The notes beneath the pieces are model-generated. The model made no database searches, was not told where the DNA came from, and saw nothing but the letters and a program-made list of their open reading frames with translations. Positions 1 to 8,578 of a stretch of 64,000 bases of DNA are shown piece after piece. The stretch covers positions 158,014-222,013 of the forward strand of contig CAWFPL010000006.1 in NCBI GenBank assembly GCA_963817785.1, given 5' to 3'. The position numbers and the translations under genes were made by a program. How positions within the stretch are numbered: the first letter of the stretch is position 1; the number at the start of each line of letters is the position of its first letter. Source of the stretch: JAKALD01 sp963817785 (lineage in GTDB: Bacteria > Pseudomonadota > Gammaproteobacteria > Burkholderiales > SG8-39).

Positions 1-209
1 AGCTCGAGGTAACCGGCGAGGTCGTTCAGGTGCCCGTAAGCCCGCTTGATGTCGTCGCGCACGAGGAACGGAATGGTGCTTTGTCCGTGGTGGATGCAGT
101 AGAGCTCGAGGATCTCGGCCACGCCCTGGAGCCTGCAGCTGAGCGTGTTGAGTTGCGAGGCGGCGTCATCGAGCGTGCCGGGTGCTTCAAGTTTGTCTTT
201 GGTGGTCAT
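1..209 (-). CDS. Hypothetical protein, 3' end off the window
   Basis: An open frame starts at ATG 209-207 and runs off the left edge (69 visible codons, beginning MTTKDKLEAPGTLDDAASQL). Its start overlaps the stop of the integrase gene as ATGA, which suggests translational coupling and a shared transcript. The visible part is a soluble, probably helical stretch with Cys and His residues (LSCRLQGVAEILELYCIHH). I do not recognise a family. Its position after an integrase suggests a regulator or accessory protein of the element, but that is a guess. Confidence 0.5.
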   Translation of the reverse strand, partial: MTTKDKLEAPGTLDDAASQLNTLSCRLQGVAEILELYCIHHGQSTIPFLVRDDIKRAYGHLNDLAGYLE

Positions 210-1192
210 TGGATGTCTCCGAGGATGCGGTTCACGAGTTTGGCTTTGGTGTCGGTGGTGAGATGCGCGTAGCGCTTGACCATCGCGAGCTGGCGATGGC
301 CCATCACGTCGGCGATCTCGAGGAGCGATGCCCCGTTTTGCGCGAGCATCGAGGCGCAGCTGTGGCGCAGGTCGTGGAAGCGGAACTTGCGGATCCGCGC
401 GGCCTTGAGCGCCGAGCTCCAGCTGGAGTCGAACGCGCGCGGTTTCGCGAGCTGCGCGCGCGAGGGGAACACGCACGCCTCGGGTCGCGCGATCGCGAAG
501 CGGCGCAGCTCCTCGAGCACCGCCGGCGTGAGGGGCAGGGCCCTCGGGTGGCCGTTTTTCGTCTCGCGCACGTGCGCGATTCGGCGCTCGAGGTCGAGGT
601 CGCCCCAGGTGAGGCCTAGGAGCTCGCCACGGCGCGCGCCGGTGGTGAGCGCCATCAGCACCAGGAGGTAGAGCCGCGGCCAGCTGGAGGCCCTGCAGGT
701 CTCGAGCAGGCGCTCGAGCTCGTCGGTCGCGAGGAAGCGTACGACACCGTTACGCTCCGGTGCGCGCTCGAGGCGCCGAGCGGGGTTATCCCAGCCGCGC
801 GGGGCGAGGCGGCGCTTCGTCGCCCAGGTGAACACCGCCGCGAGCGCCGCCTGGTAGCGGTTCACCGTGGCGGGACTTCGCGCGCCCTTGGCGCGCTCGA
901 TGCGTTCGCCGTCGGCATCGCGCCCGACATAGACACGCGCGGGCTCCTGGCGGATCGTCTCGAGGCCGTGGAAGAGGTCATCGTCCGTGAGTGCGGCGAA
1001 GGGCCGATCGCCCAGGAGCGCCGCCCAACGGGCGAGCTGTGTGATGCGGGTACGATCGCGCCCGGCGTAGGCGGCCATATAGGCGTCGATGAGCGCGCGT
1101 AACGTCATCGTCGGCCCGCTTGCCGGTGCGCTGGAAGTCGCGCCGGGCCCCGCGGGCGAGGGTGCAGATGTCTGCACGGTTTCAGGTGTCAT
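206..1192 (-). CDS. Tyrosine recombinase (site-specific integrase)
   Basis: This 328-aa protein should integrate and excise the element next to tRNA-Asn. An N-terminal SAM-like core-binding region (about 30-140) precedes the catalytic domain. The active-site residues are R187 (TGARRGE), H273 and R276 (HDLRH), H299 (MGHR) and nucleophile Y308 (KRYAHL), so the enzyme looks intact. The ATG at 1192 has a GGAG seven bases upstream. That ribosome-binding site also lies in one arm of a long inverted repeat (1196-1251), so its translation may be controlled. The gene is read away from the tRNA, and its stop overlaps the next ORF. Confidence 0.93.
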   Translation of the reverse strand: MTPETVQTSAPSPAGPGATSSAPASGPTMTLRALIDAYMAAYAGRDRTRITQLARWAALLGDRPFAALTDDDLFHGLETIRQEPARVYVGRDADGERIERAKGARSPATVNRYQAALAAVFTWATKRRLAPRGWDNPARRLERAPERNGVVRFLATDELERLLETCRASSWPRLYLLVLMALTTGARRGELLGLTWGDLDLERRIAHVRETKNGHPRALPLTPAVLEELRRFAIARPEACVFPSRAQLAKPRAFDSSWSSALKAARIRKFRFHDLRHSCASMLAQNGASLLEIADVMGHRQLAMVKRYAHLTTDTKAKLVNRILGDIQ

Positions 1193-1195
1193 TTC

Positions 1196-1251
1196 CCATC
1201 TCCTGCGATGCCCGCCGTGAAACGAGCGGCGGACTTGCTCGGCGGAGATGG
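1196..1251 (-). promoter_or_regulatory. Inverted repeat covering the integrase ribosome-binding site
   Basis: Perfect 8-bp arms lie at 1196-1203 (ccatctcc on +) and 1244-1251 (ggagatgg on +). A second 6-bp GC repeat is nested between them. In the integrase mRNA the downstream arm contains the GGAG used by the ATG at 1192, so the folded form would hide it. Function is inferred from position only. Confidence 0.4.
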
Positions 1252-1337
1252 AAGCGCCTGTCAGAACGAGGCTCGGCTCGCCTTATACCTGCGGACTTGT
1301 TAGACCGCAAGTGAAACGAACGTAACGCCTTGAGCTG

Positions 1338-1413
1338 TGGCTCCCCGAGTAGGGCTCGAACCTACGACCTGCGGATTAACAGTCCGTCGCTCTACCGACT
1401 GAGCTATCGGGGA
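1338..1413 (-). tRNA. tRNA-Asn (anticodon GTT)
   Basis: A complete 76-nt cloverleaf: acceptor TCCCCGA / TCGGGGA, discriminator G, encoded CCA, anticodon loop CTGTTAA, T-loop GGTTCGAGCC. The 3' end faces the integrase gene, so this is the likely integration target of the element on the left. The tRNA itself is intact. Confidence 0.97.
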
Positions 1414-1462
1414 CCTGCAAAAACACGCTATTTTAAGGGCTTTCACCTGCCCGGGCAATCTG

Positions 1463-2800
1463 ATGGCGCGTTCGAATGCAAGACTTTGGCGTTGGCTGGC
1501 CGGCGGCCTGGCCGCGATCGTGATCGCGGCGCTCGTCGTTCCCTTCGTGGTTCCGCTGTCGCGCTTCATCCCGGAGATCACGCAAATCGCCTCCGAGAAG
1601 CTCGGCCAGCCCGTGGCGATCGCGGGCCTGCGGCTGCAGCTGTTGCCGGTGCCGGGGGTGGTGATCTCCGGCCTCGGCGTGGGCCGGCACGGCGAAATCC
1701 GCATCGAGAGCGCGAAGGTCGAGCCCGAGTTGCTGGCGTGGCTCGCCGGTCACAAGGTCATCGACGAGATCAGCGCAGACAAGGTGCAGGTGCGCGAAGC
1801 GGCGATCAGGATGTTCGAGACGATGCCCAAGTCGAAGGGCGCAGGTGAGCCGGTGCTGGTGCGGCGCATTGTGCTGCACGACGTCAAGTTCGAGCACGCC
1901 GGGCTGCGGCTGCCGGAGTTCGACCTCGATGTCGCGCTCGCACCGGGCCTCGGGCTTGACCGGGCGCTGTTCAGGACGCGCGACGGCGCGTTTACGCTGG
2001 CCGTGACACCGCAGGGCCGCGGCGAGGCGCGCGTCGAGCTGAAGGCCAAGAAGTGGCGCCTGCCGGTGGCTGCGGCGCCGCTGGTGTTCGCCTCTTTGCA
2101 TGCGAGCGGCGCGCTGCGCGCGGGCGAATTGCTGCTGCCCAGGATCGACGGCCGCCTCTACGGCGGCTCGCTCGCCGGCAACGCCCGGATCGAGTGGACG
2201 CGCGGCTGGCGTCTGGCCGGCAAGGCTCATCTCTCGGGCGTGGATCTGGCGCCGGTCGAGCAGGCGCTCGGCAAGCCGGCGAGGCTGACCGGGCGCCTGA
2301 GCGGGAACGCCACTTACTCGGCGCGCGCGCGGGTGGCGGGGGAGCTGGGCAGCGCGCTGGCGCTCGACGCGCCGTTCCGCATCGAGGGTGGCGAGTACCA
2401 CGGCATCGATCTGTCGCGCGTGGCCGAGCTGCCCCTGGGCAAGCTCTCCCCGGGCGGCGGCACGCGCTTCGACGAGCTGCACGGCATCCTTGCCCTGCGC
2501 GGCAAGCACGTGAACATCAACGCGATCTGCGCCCGTTCTTCGGTCCTGGTGGCCGCCGGGAACGTGGCGATCGCCCCGGATCAGAAGCTCTCGGGCAAGC
2601 TCGACGTGTCGATCGCCAAGACGAAGGGCTTCGTCGGCGTCCCAGTCGAGCTGGCAGGCACGACCTCGGAGCCGAGCGTCAAGCTGACCACCGGCGGCAC
2701 CATCGGCGCGGTGCTCGGCACCCTCCTGCTGCCCGGGATCGGCACCACCCTCGGGGCGTCCGCCGGCGGCAGGCTCGAGGGCAAGGCGGAGTGCAAGTAG
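1463..2800 (+). CDS. AsmA-family envelope protein
   Basis: This 445-aa protein has one N-terminal membrane anchor (about residues 9-33: LAGGLAAIVIAALVVPFVV). A long beta-rich periplasmic part follows, with repeated LSG, GxL and IDGRLYGG patterns. AsmA-family (TamB-related) proteins act in lipid transport or homeostasis between the inner and outer membranes. The N-terminus (PLSRFIPEITQIASEKLGQP) is typical for the family. The protein is shorter than E. coli AsmA (about 617 aa), so it is a small member rather than AsmA itself. It is converging with tyrB, and the two stops share a palindrome. Confidence 0.75.
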   Translation: MARSNARLWRWLAGGLAAIVIAALVVPFVVPLSRFIPEITQIASEKLGQPVAIAGLRLQLLPVPGVVISGLGVGRHGEIRIESAKVEPELLAWLAGHKVIDEISADKVQVREAAIRMFETMPKSKGAGEPVLVRRIVLHDVKFEHAGLRLPEFDLDVALAPGLGLDRALFRTRDGAFTLAVTPQGRGEARVELKAKKWRLPVAAAPLVFASLHASGALRAGELLLPRIDGRLYGGSLAGNARIEWTRGWRLAGKAHLSGVDLAPVEQALGKPARLTGRLSGNATYSARARVAGELGSALALDAPFRIEGGEYHGIDLSRVAELPLGKLSPGGGTRFDELHGILALRGKHVNINAICARSSVLVAAGNVAIAPDQKLSGKLDVSIAKTKGFVGVPVELAGTTSEPSVKLTTGGTIGAVLGTLLLPGIGTTLGASAGGRLEGKAECK

Positions 2801-2813
2801 CGCTCGCTACTTG
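2794..2813. terminator. Palindrome holding both stop codons of convergent genes
   Basis: The 9-bp arms CAAGTAGCG (2794-2802) and CGCTACTTG (2805-2813) are separated by CT. The asmA-like stop TAG (2798-2800) lies in the left arm and the tyrB stop TAG (2809-2807 on the minus strand) in the right arm. There is no T-run, so factor-independent termination is uncertain; it may instead be an mRNA 3'-end stabilising hairpin for both transcripts. Confidence 0.5.
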
Positions 2814-4012
2814 ATCACTGCCGCGATCGCGTCGGCGACGTAGTCGATGTTCTTCGAGTTGAGCGCCGCGACGCAGATGCGCCCGGTGTCGATGGCGTAG
2901 ATCGAGTATTCCTTGCGCAGCCGCGCGACCTGCTCCTTGCTCAGCCCGGAGTAGGAGAACATGCCCTGCTGCTTCAGCACGAAGCCGAAATCGGCCTGCG
3001 GCACGCGCGCCTTAATTCCCTCGACCAGCCGCTTGCGCATCGCCTTGATGCGCTCGCGCATGCCGCCGAGCTCGCTCTCCCAGAGCTTGCGCAGCTCCTG
3101 GGTATTGAGCACGGTGGCGACCACCTGGCCGCCGTGCGAGGGGGGGCTGGAGTAGTTGGTGCGCGCCAGACGCTTGATTTGCGACAGCACCCGCGCCGCC
3201 TCCTCGGCACTGCCGGCGACCACGCTCAGCGCGCCCACCCGCTCGCCGTAGAGGGAGAACGACTTGGAGAACGAGCTCGACAGGAATACCGGCGACATCG
3301 CCCCGGCGAACAGCCGCGCGGCGTAGCCGTCGGGCTCCAGGCCGCTGCCGAAGCCCTGGTAGGCGAGGTCGACGAACGGCACCAGGCCCCGGGATTGCAC
3401 CGCCTTCAGGACCGCGGCCCACTGTTCGCGCGACAGGTCGACGCCGGTCGGGTTGTGGCAGCAGGCGTGCAGCACGACGATCGAGCCGGCGGGCATCGCG
3501 TTCAGCGCGGCGAGCATGGCCTCGAAGCGCACGCCATGCGAGGCCGCGTCGTAGTAAGGATAGGCGTTGACCGTGAAGCCGGCGCTCTCGAACAGCGCGC
3601 GGTGGTTCTCCCAGCTCGGGTCGCTGATCCAGACCTGCGCTGCGGGGGCGAGGCGCTTGAGGAAATCGGCGCCGACCTTCAGGCCGCCGGTGCCGCCCAG
3701 GGCCTGTACGGTCACGACGCGGCCCGACCTGACGGGCTCGCTGTCCGCTCCGAACACCAGCTCGCGCACGGCCTTGTCGTAGGCGGCGAGGCCGTCGATC
3801 GGAAGGTAGGCGTGCGGCGGGCCGGCCTCGACGCGCTGCCGCTCGGCCCGGCGGACGCACTCGAGCAGCGGCACCTTGCCGTTGTCGTCGTAATACACGC
3901 CGACGCCCAGATTCACCTTCTTCGGGTTCGCGTCGGCCACGAAGGCCTCGGTGACGCCCAGGATCGGGTCGCCTGGTGCCATTTCGACGCGGGTCAGGAT
4001 CGATGCGCTCAT
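2807..4012 (-). CDS. tyrB: Aromatic-amino-acid / aspartate aminotransferase
   Basis: A 401-aa class I PLP-dependent aminotransferase of the AspC/TyrB type, which transfers amino groups between aromatic amino acids or aspartate and 2-oxoglutarate in the cytoplasm. Visible family residues are N187 in CHNPTG, D215 in FVDLAYQGF (PLP ring nitrogen), Schiff-base lysine K250 in SSSFSKSFSLYGERVG, and R258. The length is normal for the family (about 397-400). Whether it prefers aromatic substrates or aspartate cannot be read from the sequence; betaproteobacterial annotations usually favour TyrB. It is divergent from uvrB. Confidence 0.9.
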   Translation of the reverse strand: MSASILTRVEMAPGDPILGVTEAFVADANPKKVNLGVGVYYDDNGKVPLLECVRRAERQRVEAGPPHAYLPIDGLAAYDKAVRELVFGADSEPVRSGRVVTVQALGGTGGLKVGADFLKRLAPAAQVWISDPSWENHRALFESAGFTVNAYPYYDAASHGVRFEAMLAALNAMPAGSIVVLHACCHNPTGVDLSREQWAAVLKAVQSRGLVPFVDLAYQGFGSGLEPDGYAARLFAGAMSPVFLSSSFSKSFSLYGERVGALSVVAGSAEEAARVLSQIKRLARTNYSSPPSHGGQVVATVLNTQELRKLWESELGGMRERIKAMRKRLVEGIKARVPQADFGFVLKQQGMFSYSGLSKEQVARLRKEYSIYAIDTGRICVAALNSKNIDYVADAIAAVIK

Positions 4013-4107
4013 GGAACAGCCGGTTGAGAGTGACGCCGCTATTCTACCGGGCGGCGCGCTGTGGGAAAATGAACGGTTTCATTTTTGGCGAGCGCCGCCC
4101 CCGCCGC

Positions 4108-6198
4108 ATGGCCAGCACCGATCCCCTTGCCGACGTCGCCCGGGCTCCCGCGGTCCTCACTTACCCGGGCAGCCCGTACCGCCTGCACGAGCTTTACCTG
4201 CCCGCGGGCGATCAGCCCGAGGCGATCGCCAAGCTGGTGGAAGGCGTGCAGGACGGCCTCGCGTTCCAGACGCTGCTCGGGGTGACCGGCTCCGGCAAGA
4301 CCTACACCATGGCCAACGCGATCGCGCGCCTGGGACGACCGGCGATGGTGCTCGCGCCGAACAAGACGCTGGCGGCGCAGCTGTACGCCGAGTTCCGCGA
4401 ATTCTTCCCGGAGAACGCGGTCGAGTACTTCGTCTCGTACTACGACTACTACCAGCCCGAGGCCTACGTGCCGTCGCGCGACCTGTACATCGAGAAGGAC
4501 TCCTCGATCAACGAGCACATCGAGCAGATGCGGCTATCGGCCACCAAGTCGCTGCTCGAGCGGCGCGACTGCGTGATTGTCGCCACGGTGTCGGCGATCT
4601 ACGGCATCGGCGACCCGTCCGAGTATCACGGCATGATCCTGCACCTGCGCCAGGGCGAGAAGCTCGCGCAGCGCGACGTGCTGCGGCGGCTGGTGGCGAT
4701 GCAGTACGAAAGGAACGAGCTTGACTTCCGGCGCGGTACCTTCCGCGTGCGCGGCGACGTGATCGACGTGTTCCCCGCCGAGCACGCCGAGCACGCGGTG
4801 CGCATCGCGCTGTTCGACGACGAGATCGAGTCGCTGCAGCTGTTCGATCCGCTCACCGGGCGCGCGACGCACGGTCTGGCGCGCTTCACCGTGTACCCGT
4901 CGAGCCATTACGTGACGCCGCGCGAGACGACCCTGCGAGCGGTCGAGGCGATCAAGAGGGAGCTGGCCGCGCGCATCGAGTTCTTCCAGCGCCAGGGCAG
5001 GCTGGTCGAGGCGCAGCGCATCGAGCAACGCACGCGCTTCGACCTGGAGATGCTCGCCGAGCTGGGCTTCTGCAAGGGCATCGAGAACTACTCGCGCCAC
5101 CTCTCGGGGCGCAAGGCGGGCGAGCCGCCGCCCACGCTCATCGATTACCTGGCGCACGACGCGCTGATGTTCATCGACGAGAGCCACGTCACCATCGGGC
5201 AGCTGGGCGGCATGTACCGCGGCGACCGCTCGCGCAAGGAGAACCTGGTGGAGTACGGTTTTCGCCTGCCCTCGGCGCTCGACAATCGGCCGCTGCGCTT
5301 CGACGAGTTCGAAAAGATCGTGCGCCAGACGATCTTCGTCTCGGCCACGCCCGCCGCGTACGAGCGCCAGAAATCGGCCCAGGTGGTCGAGCAGGTGGTG
5401 CGCCCGACCGGCCTGGTCGATCCGCAGCTGTCCGTGCGCCCGGCCACGACGCAGGTCGATGACCTGCTCTCGGAGATCCACCTGCGCGTGCGGAAAAACG
5501 AGCGCGTGCTGGTGACCACGCTCACCAAGCGCATGGCCGAGGAGCTGACCGACTACCTCGCCGAGCACGGCGTGCGGGTGCGTTACCTGCACTCGGAGGT
5601 GGATACCGTGGAGCGGGTGGAGATCATCCGCGACCTGCGGCTGGGCGAGTTCGACGTGCTGGTCGGGATCAACCTGCTGCGCGAGGGGCTCGACTTGCCC
5701 GAGGTGTCGCTGGTGGCGATCCTCGACGCGGACAAGGAAGGCTTCCTGCGCTCGGAGCGCTCGCTGATCCAGACCATCGGCCGCGCGGCGCGCCACCTGA
5801 ACGGCGCGGCGATCCTGTACGCCGACGTCATGACCGACTCGATGCGCAACGCGATCGGCGAGACCGAGCGGCGGCGGCGCAAGCAGGTCGCCTACAACGA
5901 GGCGCACGGCATCACGCCGAAGGGCGTTTCCAAGCGCATCAAGGACCTGATCGACGGGGTGTACGACGCCGGCCATGCCGCGGAGCAGCTGCAGACGGCG
6001 CAGGCGGAGGCGCGCTACGAGGCGATGAGCGAGAAGCAGGTCGCGCGCGAAATCCGGCAGCTGGAAAAGCTGATGCTCGAGCACGCGAAGAACCTGGAGT
6101 TCGAGAAGGCGGCCAAGGCGCGCGACCAGCTGATGGAGCTCAGGAAGCGGGTGTTCGGCAGCGCCGCGCTCGCCCCGGAGGAAACCGCCGCAGAGTGA
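4108..6198 (+). CDS. uvrB: Excinuclease ABC subunit B
   Basis: UvrB is the damage-verifying helicase-like subunit of nucleotide excision repair, loaded by UvrA and recruiting UvrC (also in this window at 36435). The product is 696 aa from ATG 4108: Walker A GVTGSGKT (about 58-65), the beta-hairpin region FVSYYDYYQPEAY, helicase motif DESHVTIGQ, motif VI QTIGRAARHLNG, and a C-terminal UVR domain (LEKLMLEHAKNLEFEKAAKARD) that binds UvrC. I chose 4108 because homology starts just after it. ATG 4069 in the same frame is an alternative, and neither has a clear ribosome-binding site. Confidence 0.95.
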   Translation: MASTDPLADVARAPAVLTYPGSPYRLHELYLPAGDQPEAIAKLVEGVQDGLAFQTLLGVTGSGKTYTMANAIARLGRPAMVLAPNKTLAAQLYAEFREFFPENAVEYFVSYYDYYQPEAYVPSRDLYIEKDSSINEHIEQMRLSATKSLLERRDCVIVATVSAIYGIGDPSEYHGMILHLRQGEKLAQRDVLRRLVAMQYERNELDFRRGTFRVRGDVIDVFPAEHAEHAVRIALFDDEIESLQLFDPLTGRATHGLARFTVYPSSHYVTPRETTLRAVEAIKRELAARIEFFQRQGRLVEAQRIEQRTRFDLEMLAELGFCKGIENYSRHLSGRKAGEPPPTLIDYLAHDALMFIDESHVTIGQLGGMYRGDRSRKENLVEYGFRLPSALDNRPLRFDEFEKIVRQTIFVSATPAAYERQKSAQVVEQVVRPTGLVDPQLSVRPATTQVDDLLSEIHLRVRKNERVLVTTLTKRMAEELTDYLAEHGVRVRYLHSEVDTVERVEIIRDLRLGEFDVLVGINLLREGLDLPEVSLVAILDADKEGFLRSERSLIQTIGRAARHLNGAAILYADVMTDSMRNAIGETERRRRKQVAYNEAHGITPKGVSKRIKDLIDGVYDAGHAAEQLQTAQAEARYEAMSEKQVAREIRQLEKLMLEHAKNLEFEKAAKARDQLMELRKRVFGSAALAPEETAAE

Positions 6199-6212
6199 GC
6201 GGGGGCGCTCAC
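6195..6212. terminator. Palindrome holding both stop codons of uvrB and the GNAT gene
   Basis: The 7-bp arms GTGAGCG (6195-6201) and CGCTCAC (6206-6212) flank a GGGG loop. The uvrB stop TGA (6196-6198) is in one arm and the acetyltransferase stop TGA (6211-6209, minus) in the other. No T-run follows on either strand. It is likely a shared 3'-end hairpin of two convergent transcripts. Confidence 0.5.
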
Positions 6213-6736
6213 AGCCGCTTCACCACGCGCACCACGCGCGGATCCTGCGGCGCCGGCTCGGCCTCGAAGCCGAGGGCGCGCACGAAGCGCAGCATCCTGG
6301 CATTCTCGCCCGCCACCAGCCCGGCCACGCTCTTCAGCCCGTGGGCACGGGCGGCGCGAAACAGCGCCTCCATGAGCAGCCCGGCGACGCCGGTGCCTTG
6401 CCAGGCGTCCGCGACCACGATCGCGAACTCGCCGGTCCGCCCGTCGGGCTCCACCACGTAGCGCGCTTCGCCCACGGCCTGTTCGCCGGCGGCGCTCTGT
6501 ACCGTCGCCAGGAAGGCCATGTGCCGCGCGTAATCGACGTCGGTGAGAAAGCCGATCAGCTGGGGCGAGGGCGCCTGCGCCGACTGCTTGAAGCGCAGGC
6601 GGCGGGCGTCCTCCGACAGGCCGTCGAGGAGCGCGCGCGTCAGCCCGGCATCCTGCGGCCGCATCGGCCGGATGGTGACCGCGGTACCGCTGGCGAGGCG
6701 GTGCTCGCGCACCAGATGCGCGGGATAGTCAGCCAC
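6209..6736 (-). CDS. GNAT-family N-acetyltransferase
   Basis: A 175-aa protein with one GNAT domain; enzymes of this fold transfer an acetyl group from acetyl-CoA to an amine. The acetyl-CoA pyrophosphate-binding loop is in the segment VADAWQGTGVAGLLMEALFR (about 108-127), followed by GLKSVAGLVAGENARMLRFV and a C-terminal ALGFE. The start is GTG 6736 and overlaps the fadD stop by 8 bp, so it is probably cotranslated with fadD. This GNAT type is often found fused or linked to acyl-CoA ligase-like genes. The substrate is unknown. Confidence 0.8.
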   Translation of the reverse strand: MADYPAHLVREHRLASGTAVTIRPMRPQDAGLTRALLDGLSEDARRLRFKQSAQAPSPQLIGFLTDVDYARHMAFLATVQSAAGEQAVGEARYVVEPDGRTGEFAIVVADAWQGTGVAGLLMEALFRAARAHGLKSVAGLVAGENARMLRFVRALGFEAEPAPQDPRVVRVVKRL

Positions 6737-8435
6737 GCGCGGCGCCCGGGCCGTGACGCGCGGCCTCCTCCTTGAGCTGCCGGTGCAGGATCTTGCCGAT
6801 CGGCGACTTGGGCAGCGCGTCGCGGAATTCGATGCGCTTGGGCTGCTTGTAGCCGGTGAGCTGCCGCGCGCAATGCTCGCGCAGCGCCTCGGCGCCGAGC
6901 GCGGGATCCTTCTTCACCACGTACAACGCGACCGCTTCGCCGCTGCGCTCGTCGGGGATGCCGACCGCGGCGACGTCCTTGACGCCCGGGTGCAGCATCA
7001 CCGCGTCCTCGATTTCGCTCGGGTAGGCCTTGAAGCCGGACACCACGATGACGTCCTTCTTGCGATCGAGCAGCTCGACGTAGCCGCGCGTGTCCATGCG
7101 CCCCATGTCGCCGGTGCGCAGCCAGCCCTGCGCGGTGAACGGGTGCGCGTTCGCCTCGGGCGCGTTCCAGTAGCCGCGCATCACCTGCGGTCCGCGCACG
7201 CAGATCTCGCCGCTCTCGCCGGGGGCAAGCTCGGCGCCGGCTTCGTCCAGGATCGCGACCTCGGTCGAGGGCAGCGGCAGCCCGATCTTGCCGCTGAACT
7301 CCGGCGTGTCGAAGCGGTTGCAGCACACGTTCGGCGAGGCCTCGGTGAGCCCGTAGCCTTCGACCAGCGGAACGCCCATCACCTGCAGCCAGCGCTCGGC
7401 GACCGCGCGCTGCACCGCCATGCCGCCCGCCACCGCGACCTTGAGCGCGCCGCGGTTCGCGGCGGGCACCGCGCCGAAACCCGCCGTCTCGAGCAAGGCC
7501 TTGAACAGCGTGTTCACCCCGCTGATGGCGGTGAAGCGCGTGCGCCTGAGCTCGGCGACGAAGCGCGGCAAGTCGCGCGGATTGGTGATCAGCACGTTGT
7601 TGCCGCCGAGCTTCACGAACACGAGCAAGTTGGCGGTGAGCGCGAACACGTGGTAGAGGGGCAGGGCGGTGATCACCGTTTCCTCGCCCGGCTCGAGGGC
7701 CACGCCGATCCAGGCCGCGGTCTGCTCGACGTTCGCGACCATGTTGCCGTGGCTGAGGATCGCCGCCTTCGGGGTCCCCGTGGTGCCCCCGGTGTACTGC
7801 AGAAAGGCGATGTCCTCGGGGCCCAGGGCGACCTCGTTCGGAGCCCGGCGCGAGCCCTCGCCGAGCGCCGCGCGCAGCCCGGTCGCGCCCGCAATGCGCC
7901 AGGGCGGGACCATGCGCCTGACGCGCTTGACGACGAAATTGGTCAGCCAGCGCTTGGGCGCCGCGAACAGGTCTCCGAGCTGCGTCGTGAGGACGTGGCG
8001 CACGCCGGTGCCGGGCAGCGCCTGCTCGAGCGTATGCGCGAAGTTCTCGATCACCACGATGGCGGCGGCGCCGCTGTCGGCGAGCTGGTAGTGCAGCTCG
8101 GGCGCCGTGTACAGAGGGTTTACGTTCACCACCACCAGCCCGGCGCGCAGCGCTCCGAACAGCGTCACCGGGTATTGCAAGCAGTTCGGCAGCATGATCG
8201 CGATGCGCTCGCCCTTGCCGAGCGCCAGCCGGGTCTGCAGGAAAGCGGCGAAGTCGCGCGACAGCCGGTCGAGCTCGCGATAGGTGAGGCTTGCGCCCAG
8301 GTTGCTGAAGGCGGCGCGGTCGCGGAAACGGGTGCAGCTGCGCTCCAGCAGGTCCTTGAGCGATGCGTAGGGGCGAACGTCGACCTCGGGTGGGACGCCC
8401 GGGGGATAGGAGCTGAGCCAGATCTTCGATGTCAT
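6729..8435 (-). CDS. fadD: Long-chain fatty-acid-CoA ligase
   Basis: A 568-aa adenylate-forming enzyme that activates fatty acids to acyl-CoA, using ATP, at the inner membrane. Visible motifs are the P-loop YTGGTTGTPKAAILSHGNM, the A5 motif YGLTEASP, FADLxxG-like GWLRTGDMG, and the hinge/A10 region LPKSPIGKILHRQLKE. The start MTSKIWLSSYPPGVPPE at 8435 matches the N-terminus of known FadD proteins; an in-frame TTG at 8453 is less likely. It lies 143 bp downstream of rne on the same strand and overlaps the GNAT gene. Confidence 0.9.
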   Translation of the reverse strand: MTSKIWLSSYPPGVPPEVDVRPYASLKDLLERSCTRFRDRAAFSNLGASLTYRELDRLSRDFAAFLQTRLALGKGERIAIMLPNCLQYPVTLFGALRAGLVVVNVNPLYTAPELHYQLADSGAAAIVVIENFAHTLEQALPGTGVRHVLTTQLGDLFAAPKRWLTNFVVKRVRRMVPPWRIAGATGLRAALGEGSRRAPNEVALGPEDIAFLQYTGGTTGTPKAAILSHGNMVANVEQTAAWIGVALEPGEETVITALPLYHVFALTANLLVFVKLGGNNVLITNPRDLPRFVAELRRTRFTAISGVNTLFKALLETAGFGAVPAANRGALKVAVAGGMAVQRAVAERWLQVMGVPLVEGYGLTEASPNVCCNRFDTPEFSGKIGLPLPSTEVAILDEAGAELAPGESGEICVRGPQVMRGYWNAPEANAHPFTAQGWLRTGDMGRMDTRGYVELLDRKKDVIVVSGFKAYPSEIEDAVMLHPGVKDVAAVGIPDERSGEAVALYVVKKDPALGAEALREHCARQLTGYKQPKRIEFRDALPKSPIGKILHRQLKEEAARHGPGAARG

Positions 8436-8578
8436 CGGCCGCACCGTCGGCAATCGAACGGGGCACCGCCGCGGGCAAGACCGCGCGGCGCCCGGAATAT
8501 CAATACCGGTGCGCCGCGTGGGCCGGGTTGACCTGCATCAAGCGCGGGCTCGGTCCGCGCGCAGCGCGCAGCGCGCGC

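Larger units (their letters stand above)
1..1337. mobile_element. Edge of an integrative element at tRNA-Asn
   Basis: A tyrosine recombinase gene and a coupled small gene lie directly downstream of the 3' end of tRNA-Asn, the usual arrangement when an island uses a tRNA 3' end as its attachment site. On the other side of the tRNA the backbone begins (asmA-like gene). The element continues off the left edge, so its second attachment site cannot be seen. Element identity is inferred from context; no plasmid or phage structural gene is visible. Confidence 0.6.

Noticed and set aside
182..671. Plus-strand open frames opposite the integrase
   Set aside because: They are shadows of the integrase gene, with no ribosome-binding site and biased composition.
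4024..4045. Promoter for uvrB (TTGAGA and TATTCT)
   Set aside because: The two hexamers are separated by only ten bases instead of 16-18, so they are not a functional pair.
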